Shown piece after piece: positions 13,091 to 24,044 of a stretch of 64,000 bases of DNA. Source of the DNA: Nageia nagi (Eukaryota; Pinophyta); contig JBITNC010000001.1 of the NCBI GenBank assembly GCA_050084985.1, positions 103,354,001-103,418,000 on the forward strand, read 5' to 3'. A model generated the notes under the pieces. It did no database searches, was not told the DNA's origin, and saw nothing but the letters and a program-made list of their open reading frames with translations. The position numbers and the translations under genes are program-made. Within the stretch, counting starts at the first letter, position 1. Every line of letters begins with the position of its first letter.

Positions 13091-13440
13091 ATGCTTAAAA
13101 ACCTTGATATGTCAAAATATTTCATCATGTATGTACATGGAGTAGATAGGAGCATTGCTGCAATTCTTACATAGAAGGATAATAATAATGAACACCGATT
13201 GCTTTTCATAGTTAGACACTACATCAACATTAGCAAAGGTACTCATTTATTAAAAAGCAAGTGTTTTCCATTGTGAAGGAATTAAAAAGTTCAAACATTA
13301 TGTCTCCCAAAGTAAAATCCTTATATATACTATTCATACAAATGTAAGAAATTATATTATACAAGGAGATCTAGGTGAAGGAAAAGCTAGTTGGATTATT
13401 AAAATAATGGAATATGACATAGAGATTAAGCCAACCAAGC
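13090..13440 (+). pseudogene. Gypsy-A RNase H, normal position
   Basis: Directly after the RT the sequence reads as the Ty3/Gypsy RNase H (MSKYFIMYVHGVDRSIAAILT near 13110-13170, then weaker matches to 13440). Several stops interrupt it, and the first acidic position has become histidine in YVHGVD. This is the domain normally fused to the RT; the domain at 11365 is additional. Confidence 0.65.
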
Positions 13441-13489
13441 TGATCAGAGGTAGGGTTCTTTGTTAAATTATGGCTAAAGCTTCACATAT

Positions 13490-14780
13490 GATCACTCTTA
13501 TGGAGGATGAGTAACAACTTAATCAAGAAAGTGATTGGATTAAGCAAATCATGGTTTATTTTCAAACTGGCAAGTGCCTTGAAGCTATGGATAGATTCCA
13601 AAAAAGGAGATTCAAGTTGCATTCCCTTAAATTTATCATGATAGATGACCACTTATATAGAAAAATTTTTGATCAAACCCTTCTTATATGTGTGATTGAA
13701 GATGAATCCTATAGAACATTGCATGAATTTCATTATAGATTCTCTAGCGAACATTATAGTGGACCAACTATAGCAGCAAAGGTATTATAAGCTAGATATT
13801 ATTAGCCCACTATATTTCAAGACTCATTCAAGATTGCTTAGGAAATGTGATAAGTGCAATAGATTTATGGGAAAGAGAAGACAAGCTACCATGCCTTTCA
13901 AACCTATGGTAGTCGAAGAGCCTTTTCAATAGTGGGGTATGGACTTCATTGGTGTCATAAACCAAAATTCCTTGATAGACCACAAGTTTATTTTGACTAT
14001 AATAGATTACTTCACTAGATGGTCAAAGGCTATAGCATGCAAAAATGCAAATCAAGAAGTGATAATAGAAATGATTAAAAGGATAATCACCCACTTTGGA
14101 ATTCCATAGACTATAGTGTCAGATAATGGTTTGGTATTTAGTGGAGGTAATCTGTCAAATTTTGTAGCTCAGTATGGAATCTACTAATTATTCTCTTCAA
14201 ACTATTACCCATAAGGTAATGGGCTAGCTGAATCAACTAACAAAAATCTAACATGAGTCATCAAGAGAACAATTGAAGGGAATCCTAGATAGTGGCATAC
14301 ACAATTGGACTATGCATTATGAGATGATAAAATTAGTATAAAATTAGCAATAAAGACATCCCCATATGGTATATGGTAAAAGACTAGTGTTGCCAATACA
14401 CATGGAGTTACCAGCTTTGAAAATCTTGTAAGAAATGGAAGACCATGACTTTGAGCCACTACAGTCTAGATATAATCAACTCCTAAAATTAAAGGAAGAT
14501 TAGAACAAAGCATATGAGTCATTCCAACATCGCCAGCACATTGTCAAGAGGTGGTTTGATAAGAAAAAGTCTTCCCGAGGGAAGTTTGAATCAGGTGATA
14601 CTGTCCTCAAATGGGATGAGGAAAGAGCAAAACCTGAAAGATACCAAAAATTTGACTCTCTTTGGAGTAGGACTTACATCATTACTCAGGCTATGCAAAA
14701 TAATACATTCAAGTTATAAGATGTTACTAAGTCTTGGGAATTACCTATTCCCATCAATAGGATCTATTTAAAACATTACT
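13490..14780 (+). pseudogene. Gypsy-A integrase
   Basis: Integrase inserts the element DNA. The N-terminal zinc-binding domain is at about 13551-13860 (HEFHYRFSSEHYSG and CDKCNRF; part of the HHCC set is visible). The catalytic core follows with the D-D-E positions all recognisable: WGMDFIG near 13940, SDNG near 14120 and LAEST near 14225. In-frame stops include TAG at 13930-13932 and 14107-14109, both where relatives have glutamine. The C-terminal part shifts frame at about 14514, where an out-of-frame shadow is open. No chromodomain follows. Confidence 0.85.
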
Positions 14781-14833
14781 GGGTGATAAGGTAAGCTTGT
14801 ATTCCCCGCAAGGCATTGTATAGTGTAAATATT

Positions 14834-14856
14834 ATAATATATATATATATATATAG
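14834..14856. repeat. (AT)n microsatellite
   Basis: A run of alternating A and T of about 20 bases lies in the non-coding stretch just after the integrase of Gypsy-A. Confidence 0.9.
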
Positions 14857-15342
14857 TTGCATAATTTTTAAAAAACTAAATAGTCTTTAATGATCAAATT
14901 TAATTCTTTATTATTAAGAGTTAATGTCAATGTACCGCTTAGCTGTTAACTTTAATTCATCTTAGTCAAGAGTTAATGCTAGCATGTTTCTCAACTATCA
15001 CTAAATAAAATAGAATTTAAGAAAATATTTCCTTGGATTTCACAAACCATCATATAAGTACAACAAATTAAGTCTGATGTGCTTTGAATTTACTAATCTA
15101 GCCTATGCCAGCTCAATCCATATAATGCACGAGTCTCGAGATCCTCAAGAAGTAATTACCATTAATGGAAATCTTACCAACCTTGGACAAATAAAACTCC
15201 TCCCATACTCTATAATTTGATACTTAGCTGATTTCAAGCACTCAAGTTTTAAGAGCATTCAAAGCTTAGAGATTTTAAAGTTGAGTTGTCTTGAGAAAGA
15301 GAAAGGTTGCAGGACCTTGCATCACCCAAACTACTATTTTTA

Positions 15343-18300
15343 ATGATAACTAAAGGTTCAAAAGAAGGTGTTAATATCATGGTGATCTCTCAATCATACC
15401 ATGTAGTCAAAGTGGAACAACTTGACACTGGCCTACTCTCCTTACAAGAAGAATATCTTGAGAATGCACCAAGAGTGAACTAGACTAAGATGGGAGTAAT
15501 CAGTCATATGGATACATGGAGAGCCAATCTTAGCCGCATTCTTTTGAAGCTTAAGACACCTAAAGTGAGTGAAAAAGGAAAGTCACTTGCTCATTCAAAG
15601 AGAGATGTTATGATTGATCAAGGTTTGACATATTATGTGCCCTTTGAGTCTTTCACCTACCCCTAGCTCTTGTACTCCCTAGCACACAAGCATCATCAAA
15701 AGGGATACCAAATGGAAATATTCAAGAGCACTGAAGAGGGAGATACTTCTAAGCCAGTGTTTGAAGCAGTGCTAGATTACTCTCCTGACTCCATTGTCCA
15801 AGCATTTGCTATTCCTATAGATTGGACATTTCATGTTAAAAAATAAATTGATTTGAAAAAGAAGAAACATGATTTTTATATTAATCAAGATGAAATGCTG
15901 AGCTAGGTCAGTGGGAGATACCAAGACAATAGAAAAGCAAAACTCCTATTGAGCTACCAAATAGCTCTTTTTGAAAAAAAGAAAGAGAAGTGCTACAAGC
16001 ACTCGCAGTCATCCTAGGAAAGAAGACCCAGATTGAAGTAGATGAAGCCATGGTGCACATGGCCTATAATATTTTAGAAGCCCACATCTGCTATGATTTC
16101 TTAGCTTTCATAACTAGAGAAATTAAGAACTATTTGTTCAAGATTGAAAAATCAAATTTTAGACATTCTTCGTATCTTTGGTGGCTCTTTGTCCATCAAA
16201 ATTTGGACAAACTTATAGAGGTGGGGCTGCCAGTTGAGCCAATCAATTCCAATGCTACATCGATATTAATTGACTTGAGAGTGCCAATTTTGACCAAGTT
16301 GCATGGATCCTCCTATGAGTTCATGGAAAAGTTTTATGCAACTACAGTAAAAATTTTGACTAAAAAACTCTCCAGTAGGTTGGGCAAGAGCACAATAAGG
16401 GAGCTACAAGGCAAAAATAAAATCGATGATTGGTACTTCTTGAAAAATTGCATCATAATAATTAGGTATCGGTATTTTGAAAAACCATTTTTTTGCCTAA
16501 ATATGTTACCCGCTAGTTGTATTTAGTAGAGATGGGTAAATAGAATTGTGCCATAGAGAGTAAATATGGATCTGAGGACAATTTTAAGTCTATTGTAAAT
16601 ATACCAGCTTCTACTAAGAATTTTACTCTTTTAGAGATAGGATGTACAGATAGTATAGCCCAATTTATTATACAAAATTTCAAGTTAGATAAGGTGGGAA
16701 CTACATGGATGTATGACCCATCAAGGGAAATTACCCAAATAATAAGGACTAGTAAGAAATGTCTAACATTTATCCATGATAGTAGGCCCCATATAGAATA
16801 TTTTGTAAATAAAACTAGGCAAGAGGTAGAAATGTACCCAGATTGAGAATTTATACCCTTAAATAAGGCCTATATGGCCTTGGAAGGAATAAGAAAATAT
16901 AGGAACTGAGAAAATAAGAGAGGTAAGATTTTTTTCTCAACCCAGAGGCCCTCACCCAATTAGCATATCTCAGGTGGGATACCAATAAAATTCATTATTT
17001 TACAAGATTTATATTTGAGTATACCATAAAAATTTATCACATTGAAAGTGAATTATTTCAAAAATTCAAATATGATAAATACTAGGATACAGAGTATTCC
17101 AAAGATCCTCTACCAGAGTTGGGACAGCCTCTTCCTCCTCATTTTTGTAGGAAACCTGCTGTAGAGGAAATGATAGTGCAAACAAAAGAACCATCTAGCA
17201 TGGTTCAAATTCCAAATAGGGGAGAATAAAACCCTTTAAACACCACCACTTCTTCTTAGGAACTTCTCCGAAAAAGAAAAAAAAAAGTTAAAACTTTTTC
17301 TCAAAGGTAGCAGATATTGGAGGAGCAAAAGTCTATAAAAAAAACCCTGATCAACTATAGCAAGGTCATAGTCACAAATGATTGTACCTTCACCTTCAGA
17401 GGTAATAGAAGAAGTCTCAAAGGTGGTGATAAAAGGAGCAAAAAATTTTTATATAGAGGAGTTCAAAGAGCCACAAGATACAAATGCTAGTGTTGCAGAA
17501 TAAGTTCAGGAATAAGAACAAAAAGAAACCCTAAAAGAGGGACAGAGCTAGATTCAACAAAGCAAGGAAAGTATACTTGAGGCCAGTAAGACAGCAGCAG
17601 TTGCACCCAAAGGAGGCTCAGGAGATGGTGATGATGATGATGAATCTGAAAAAAAAGGATTCTAGCCCAATGAATAAGCCTAAAGAATAAGATGAGGCCA
17701 TGGAAGAAGCTAAACCTAAACCAGAAGTCCAATAGTTGACTCCTCCTTAGCAATTCCAACCAATTTAACAAGTTGAGACACCTATTATAGGTGAAATTAT
17801 TTCTACTTATTTTTTTATTCCTATAACCTCGCAAGAGGAAATAAAGTTAATTTTTTTACATAAATTGTAGAGCCCATTGATTAGGCAACTTTTGTTAATA
17901 AATCTCCTATGCTCCTTGAGCAATAGTTGAGAATTTTAAGCAAAGTAACAAAGGTAAGAGATATGAAAATTGCTCAGATGCCTTTCAAAAAAGAGTAGCT
18001 AAATTTTACACCCACAGTAATAATAGATGTAAATATGTAGAGTGCACTAGCTATTGACTAGTCTAGGTTCCTTGTAAATACTTCAATGGCAACTGGTAAA
18101 AGTCTTCAGGCAATAGAGACTAAAATAGAGAAGTTGAATAAAAAAATTAATCAATATATGAAAGACTGCTCCCTTAAAGACAAAACAGTAGTAGGGTTGC
18201 AGAATCAGAATAAAGAATTGATTGTAAAGCTTGAGAAATAGAAAATAGAACTTGATAAGAGCATGGCAACATCAAGAGTTGAGCTAGATACTATAAATCA

Positions 18301-19015
18301 AGTGATTGAAGAGCTCAAAGCTCAGGCTGCAATCATGGATACTCAAAAGATCAAACAGATTGAGGCCAAGATGCAGATTATCAGTGCAACAAATAAAGTT
18401 CTATCAAATGATAATGCAAAGTTGTTATTGCTCATGAAAAACTTTAAAAAATCCTTAGTATAGCAAGTTGGTGATAGAATGATAACATTATCTCACTTGC
18501 ATGTGCTCAAGGAGGAATCTATACAGGCCATCAAGAAATTTCTTGCTCAAAATGCTCTTCATAAGCTAGCTCTAGATATACCCAGAATAATTTTGCAAAC
18601 CATGTAGGTTCGATTGAGAATTTTGACTGAAAAGTAGTTTGCAACAGTCTCCTCCAAGCCAAAATAGTCATATCAGAAAAGGATCAAAGAAATTTATGAA
18701 CTCCAAAGTTTAGTATTTAACATGGACATAAATAAACACCAGCTCATAATAGAGCTAGGATTTATTAACAAATTCTTTAATTCTTTAATTGAAATAAAAG
18801 CTCCCAAATTATGGGAAGAGTAGAATGTACAGGGTAGTGCTACCAATTGGGTAGCCAATACCATTCAATTCTTGAAATAATCTTTTTTTGAGACACAAAT
18901 TTTAGATCTGCAACAAATAAATGAGTTGGCTCAAGAAGCCATTATAAAATTTTTACATGCTGGAAGGCTAAACAATGTCTTGGAAGGGTTCAAAGTAGAC
19001 AAAGAAAATTAAAGT
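15343..19015 (+). pseudogene. Gypsy-A post-integrase ORF region, function unknown
   Basis: About 3.7 kb between integrase and 3' LTR still reads as protein in long pieces. ATG 15343 opens a frame interrupted only by TAG/TAA for about 200 codons. It shifts at an A-rich run near 15975-15990 and continues open over 15990-16526 (178 codons). Later blocks include a lysine- and glutamate-rich, acidic segment (17150-17760; DDDD near 17620-17645) and a probable coiled coil at about 18060-18470 (heptad-like I/L spacing). Some Athila/Tat elements carry an extra 3' ORF, sometimes called env-like. I see no signal peptide or transmembrane segment here, so I do not call it an envelope. Confidence 0.6.
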
Positions 19016-19174
19016 ATCCCCCATCCTATTACAAGTTGATTATAAAGATCTAAGTGATCTAAATAAAAGGATGTAAGCATTCCTCCCACTAGACATGATA
19101 GCAATTAAAACTACAACGAGGTCCACTTTTGGGCAAGCCACTGGGAGCAGTAGTTAAACAGTTCTGTTCTCCAA

Positions 19175-19206
19175 TAGGTAGAGACCCCAAAGAGCCGCCA
19201 AAAGAT
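19175..19206 (+). promoter_or_regulatory. Gypsy-A polypurine tract
   Basis: The purine-rich stretch (GAGACCCCAAAGAGCC then AAAAGA) immediately precedes the TGTATTCC start of the 3' LTR, the expected place for priming plus-strand synthesis. Pyrimidine interruptions mean the exact tract is uncertain. Confidence 0.55.
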
Positions 19207-21134
19207 TGTATTCCTTCCAAATAACATTCAAAAATTCTATTATTTTTCATTCTTCATTATTTCATTCTTTACTACCCGAGAGCTGTGTATATAAAAGTAC
19301 CCGAGGGGACATTATTCTTTTAGAGTATTCATGAGTTGTAAAATTTTGTATTCTTTCATTTTAAGTCCCTCCTCTTCTCATTTCTTTTCCTTAAGGTGTC
19401 AAGAGTCATTTTCTTTAGTAGTACCCAAGAATTATGTAAATAAGGATACTCAGGAGTTATGTCAATAAGAGTTATTTCAAATCTATTTCCTTTTATTCTT
19501 TAGTGACCAGGAGTTGAGAGTGCTCGGGAGTCATGTCATCTCCTTCAATATACTCAATAAGTCATGTATGTAAAAGTTTCTCAAAATCATATTTATTACC
19601 TTAGAATCTTTAAGAATTGTTAGCACAAATGTCCAAAACTTGCACACATTCAGAGTTCAACTTTTGAAGAATATCAATAATGCTCGAGGATTTTGAAGGA
19701 TGGTGTCATAAATTTTGGTAAAAATAAGTAGCTCCTAGAGTAAGCAATGGCGAGTGTAGACTTTTGAAGAACATCAATAGAACTCAATGATTTTGAAGGA
19801 TGATGTCATAATTTTTGGTAAAAATAAACAGGTCCTAGCAAAATCAGAACATTAATAGAGCTCGACAATTTTGAGAGATGACATCATAGTTTTTGATTAG
19901 AATCAACGGGTCCCAGTAGAATCAAAATGTCAACAAAGCTCATCGATCCTAAGAGATGATGTCATAATTTTTAGCTAAAATCTACGGGTCTTAGAAGAAT
20001 TAGATCATCAATAGAGCCCAAAAGAAGAACATAAAGCCCACCAAGCAAGTGAAAGAGTAATGCATGAGAAAGAACACCCGGGTCCACTTCATCTTAAATG
20101 TTTGACCCTCAAAGCCCTATTAATGTGTCAACATCGACTCATTTCCACATAATAGTGATAGTTCTTTTTGAACCAAGTGAACATAATGTCTATCAACCAT
20201 CATTACTTTGATTACTGACATCCATAGTAGAGATCATAAAGATTACGAAGAAGTACATAACGGCTAATAAAGCATAACACAAAATCGTACCAATCAATGT
20301 GCAATCAAATAATTGCTCAATCAGTTATAGTGCTATCTTCAATCAACTACAATGCTACCTTCAATCAACAACAGTGTTATATTCAATCAGCTATGGGGCC
20401 AAAGAAGGAGCAGTCAACATGTCAAAAGGATTGTAGCTCTATGGACATGGTTGACTAAAAGTTGCAAATTCCCAGATAGTTATGTTGATTAGTACTTGTT
20501 CACTATATAATCTAGCACAGTTGTAGCATTTATGTAAATAGTGTTGTTTTAGTTGTTTCATTCAATGCTAGTAGTAATGTATATTAAAGAAACCCAACCA
20601 CCCAAAGAGGGGGGAAGTTGTATAAATAGCTAGCTTTTAGAAATCAAAAAGGTCAAACATTTCAGCAAATTTTCCCTAATCTTTTAGAGCAATTCCCATA
20701 TGATAATACAAACAGACAATGCTTTGCTCTCTTGCAACAAAGTGGCTATTATTGCTTTTGTGAATGTTATGTGTGGAATGTTTTCTTCAAGTTATGGTTG
20801 TGTGTTGTGATTGCGAGACCCCAAGTGTGAGATAGTTTGCTATTCTTAATCTTGGCTATGGATTATTACCTGTGCTGCAATGCCCAGGTTGTAAATTTCC
20901 TATTTTAGTTGTTTATTTACTTATCTCTTTCCTGTAACTCTCCATCTTTTTATTCCTTTCTTGTTACTTTTGACCTTAAATATAGATAGGAATCGACCTA
21001 TTAATCGGAGATTGAATAGAAAAGCAACACAAGTGCATCCCCACCACCTTCTGATCTTTCAAAGAACATATCATTTTGGGAAGTAGAGAACATGACTAGA
21101 CCAAACCCTTGAAGTTACATTATACCGATCAATA
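19207..21134 (+). repeat. Gypsy-A 3' LTR
   Basis: Starts TGTATTCC and ends ATCAATA, colinear with 6738-8658. Copies differ throughout by scattered substitutions and small indels; by eye roughly a tenth of positions differ, mostly transitions, so the insertion is old. It is followed at once by GGAAC, the target-site duplication. Confidence 0.9.
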
Positions 21135-21139
21135 GGAAC
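21135..21139 (+). repeat. Target-site duplication GGAAC, right copy
   Basis: Second copy of the 5-bp duplication, between the right LTR and the resumed LINE reverse transcriptase. Confidence 0.85.
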
Positions 21140-23380
21140 TTTATATTGTCCATGCTCAAGGCACTTGGGTTTGGCTCTAGTTTTATTCAGTTGATCTGAA
21201 TGCTCTTTTAAGATGCCTCTACTATTTATTACTATGAATTGTGTTCGATCTCCTCCCGTTACCCTTGCCTACTATGTCCATCAAGGCTACCCCTTAGTCC
21301 CTTCCCTATTTATTTTAGCTGCTGAGGCTTTTGGTTATCTTTTGGCACACAAAGCTGAGTAGGGTGTGATTTGAGAAATTGCTTTTCCTAAATCCCCCTT
21401 GCATCTTATTGATGGTCATTTTGCTAATGATTCTTTTTTAAGTTTACTCAAAGATGAGCAGTCTATTAAGTCGACTTTAGATTGTTTGAATACCTTTTGA
21501 TGTGCTTCTGGTTCTAGTATTCAATGGCAAAAAACTTCTTGTTTCAAACAGTCATTAAGACCTATGCCTAGCTAGCTTAGCCTCTTTCCCTTGAAATGGA
21601 TTCAACCTAGTGAGGTGTTTAAATTTCTTTGTATTCCCTTCACCTTTCAAGCTTCCCCTATTCAGCTTTGGAACTTTGTTATTCAGAAGATTGAGAAGAA
21701 GCTTCGGTATTGGACTACTAAAAAGCTCTCTCTTACTGGGAGGTACCAAATTTGCATAAAAATCTAAGCTTCTACTCATGTGTACTATTCCTCTTGTTAG
21801 GTCCCTTCTAAGGCATGCTATCAAAAATTGGACAAGCTTCTTCGAAATTTTATTTGGGCCTTTGATAGCCAAAAGCAAGGCTTCCACAAAGTGGCATAGT
21901 ATATTTGTTGCCTTCCTCATGTTGTTGGAGGAATGGGCATTTTTGATTATCAAAATTAAAATTTTGCTCTGTGTGTCAAATGGATAATTAGAGCTCTAGA
22001 GGGTGATGAGGCCTAGAAGATTCTCTTTCAGCATTGTGTGTTTATAAGCCTCCCATATGGCAGGAAATCTTGGAAGGGATTAGACCTTCAAACAATTGTC
22101 ATTGCTCAAGTCCCTATCAAGATTGTTGGTTCATTTGTTGCAAAAAATATCTAAAAGGCATGGGAAACCTTCAAATCATGGCTAAAGTGGAATGGAAAGC
22201 AGATTTTGTCAAGGGCCTCTCTTTCTTCTCTGAATGTTTAGTGGTCTCCTATTCTTAAATTTCATGAATTACCTTTGGCAAATGTTCAGTGGGTCAAAGC
22301 CCTTCACTTTCATTGGAAGGGAATTAACTCTCTTCAATAGTCTTTTGATTCTTAGACCAAACATTGGTTGCTTTGGGAGTAGTTTTGCACAAGTTTAATG
22401 TGCTAAAAGATGATAAAACTACATTTGATGTCATCCTTGACAAAACCTATTTTCCATTTGGAGGAAATTGTGATGACATTTTCATAAACCTTGGTGTGAT
22501 GATTGGCGTTGGCCTAAGAATATCCATTTATAGAAATTTAAACCTAATTTAGGCTATCTCTAGTTATCGCCTAATGTCCCTATGTTTGAGAGACTGAACA
22601 ATAGATTGGATCTTGTCTTTGCCCAATCTAGATGGAGTTTAAGGTTTTCTATAATTTGGGCCCGATATCTTGATCCTAAACAAAGTTTTTTTTTCTTGGA
22701 GTTTGTTACATCAAGGCTTACCTATTGATCGCAGGCTACAAAATTTAGGGGTGGCCAACCCAGTTTGTGCATTTTGTGGGGAACCTAACAATTTTACCCA
22801 TGTTTTTTGGTCTTTTCCTAAAGCCTCAGTCGCTTAGAGTTGGATTATTTCCTTTTTTCGGCCTTTTATGGTTACTCCTTGCTCCTAGGTTCATGTGTTA
22901 TTAGGAGACCCAATACAGTTTTTTGAACCTTTGGGGGAAATCTGATGTATTTTTTGGCTTAGTATTTTATACCATCTTTGGAAAAGTCAGGAATGATATT
23001 GTTTTTGCACTTCAGGAAGCTTCCTCTTCCTTTTCTTTAGTTGACAAATATGTTATTTTCTATGAATGTTGGTTGTAGATAATTATTCAAGTCGAGAAAG
23101 TGAATGTGTAGGTTCAACATCTACAAAACGTACTTGATTAATGAGGGAAGCACCTTACTCCATTAGTCGGGTTCCTCTAGATGGAGCCCTTGGTCATTAT
23201 TTTTGGTCATGTGGACATTACTCTCAGACCAGATGCTTCTTTGGTGGATAGAATTCTGTTGGACCCTCGTAAAGCCATCATTGGTCGCAACCTCCTCCAA
23301 ATCTTAAGCGGAATCAACCATTGGACTCGGTTTCTCTTTGCCCCCAGAGTAGTTGGGATGTCTGCCTACCACTTCTGACC
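21140..23380 (+). pseudogene. LINE ORF2, rest of reverse transcriptase and zf-RVT domain
   Basis: It begins FILSMLKALGFGSSF and continues through the QGYPLVPSLFILAAEA block (about 21285-21330). The catalytic box reads FANDS near 21420, where the family has F/YADD, so one catalytic Asp is Asn (consistent with G to A). The thumb and connection follow through 22340, with WKGI near 22310. At about 22690-22830 the zinc-binding domain typical of plant LINE ORF2 (zf-RVT) is clear: SLLHQGLPIDRRLQNLG, CAFCGEP and H-V-F-W. Several TAG stops and frame changes make it non-functional. Sequence from 23181 to 23380 is open but unrecognised. Confidence 0.8.
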
Positions 23381-23760
23381 TAGTTGGTTGGGGTGATGCA
23401 GGTACATCTTCCACAACCTGGAGGGGTGTTGTTAATGTGCATGTTATTGAAGCAGAGCATATTGTTCATGAGACATAGCATAATGAAACTATTAATGCTC
23501 TAAATGATGATGGCTAGCGTGCACCAAGTCCTGACGGCCAAGGTTGGGAGCATCTAAGCATTATCGATAACTTTCGTCCTTCCCAATCCTTTAATTAAGT
23601 TGTTGTTTAGCAGCTAATGATTACAAACCATGATTTTCTCCAACAACCGTTACTTGTTTTGATCGGACAATTTTTTGATGTTGATTTTCTAGTGATTTCC
23701 TTCTATTGTTTTTTTATCATCCTTTTTTCTAACCGAAAATTAATTTAAAAGAATTTTTTA
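21140..23760 (+). mobile_element. L1-like LINE, 3' part
   Basis: The LINE resumes with the reverse transcriptase palm and runs to a TAATTTAAAAG-type 3' end near 23750, followed by A/T-rich sequence. No clear poly-A tail or target-site duplication remains. The end lies about 290 bp before the PPR start codon, and both run in the same direction. Confidence 0.75.
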
Positions 23761-23877
23761 TTTTTCAATGATACTTATTCACATGATGTACTTAATTCCA
23801 CCCAAAAATATTTTATATTAATAAAAAGGTCTTTTTCATCTACAAACAAATGAAAAAAAAAAATCTCTATCTTTTAT

Positions 23878-23979
23878 AGACATATTACTTTACTTTTATT
23901 ATATTGTATTCAAGTAAAAATTTATATACATTCATTTTAGACATATTACTTTACTTTTATTATATTGTATTCAAGTAAA
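23878..23979 (+). repeat. Exact 41-bp direct repeat upstream of the PPR gene
   Basis: Positions 23878-23918 and 23939-23979 are identical over 41 bases, with a 61-bp period. The second copy ends about 65 bp before the PPR start codon, so the pair sits in the likely promoter or 5' leader. The unit is AT-rich and contains TTATATTG, a possible TATA-like element. Identity implies a recent duplication or conversion. Confidence 0.85.
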
Positions 23980-24044
23980 CATTGATGTGGAGGAAAATAG
24001 AAGGAATAGGTACCAGTTACAGATACTTGGTTTAGGATATTGAG

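Larger units (their letters stand above)
6738..21134 (+). mobile_element. Gypsy-A: Tat-like Ty3/Gypsy retrotransposon nested in the LINE
   Basis: This is a complete but inactive LTR retrotransposon of about 14.4 kb. It has 1921-bp and 1928-bp LTRs, gag, protease, an extra RNase H, reverse transcriptase, RNase H, integrase, and about 3.7 kb of further coding sequence before the 3' LTR. Sequence style places it near the Tat/Athila non-chromovirus branch, and no chromodomain follows the integrase. Every reading frame carries stops or frameshifts. Both LTRs are present with a matching 5-bp target duplication, so it decayed in place. No canonical primer-binding site is recognisable after the left LTR. 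Confidence 0.9.

Noticed and set aside
14834-14856. (AT)n run as a promoter
   Set aside because: Simple microsatellite with no downstream gene in a sensible position.
17487-17834. Minus-strand frame with a His-rich run
   Set aside because: The His run is the antisense of a (GAT)n acidic run in the Gypsy-A post-integrase ORF.
15343-19015. Retroviral-like envelope in Gypsy-A
   Set aside because: No signal peptide, transmembrane anchor or cleavage site was visible; position alone does not justify the label.
21555-21953. 132-codon minus-strand open frame
   Set aside because: Antisense shadow of the LINE reverse transcriptase, which reads clearly on the plus strand.
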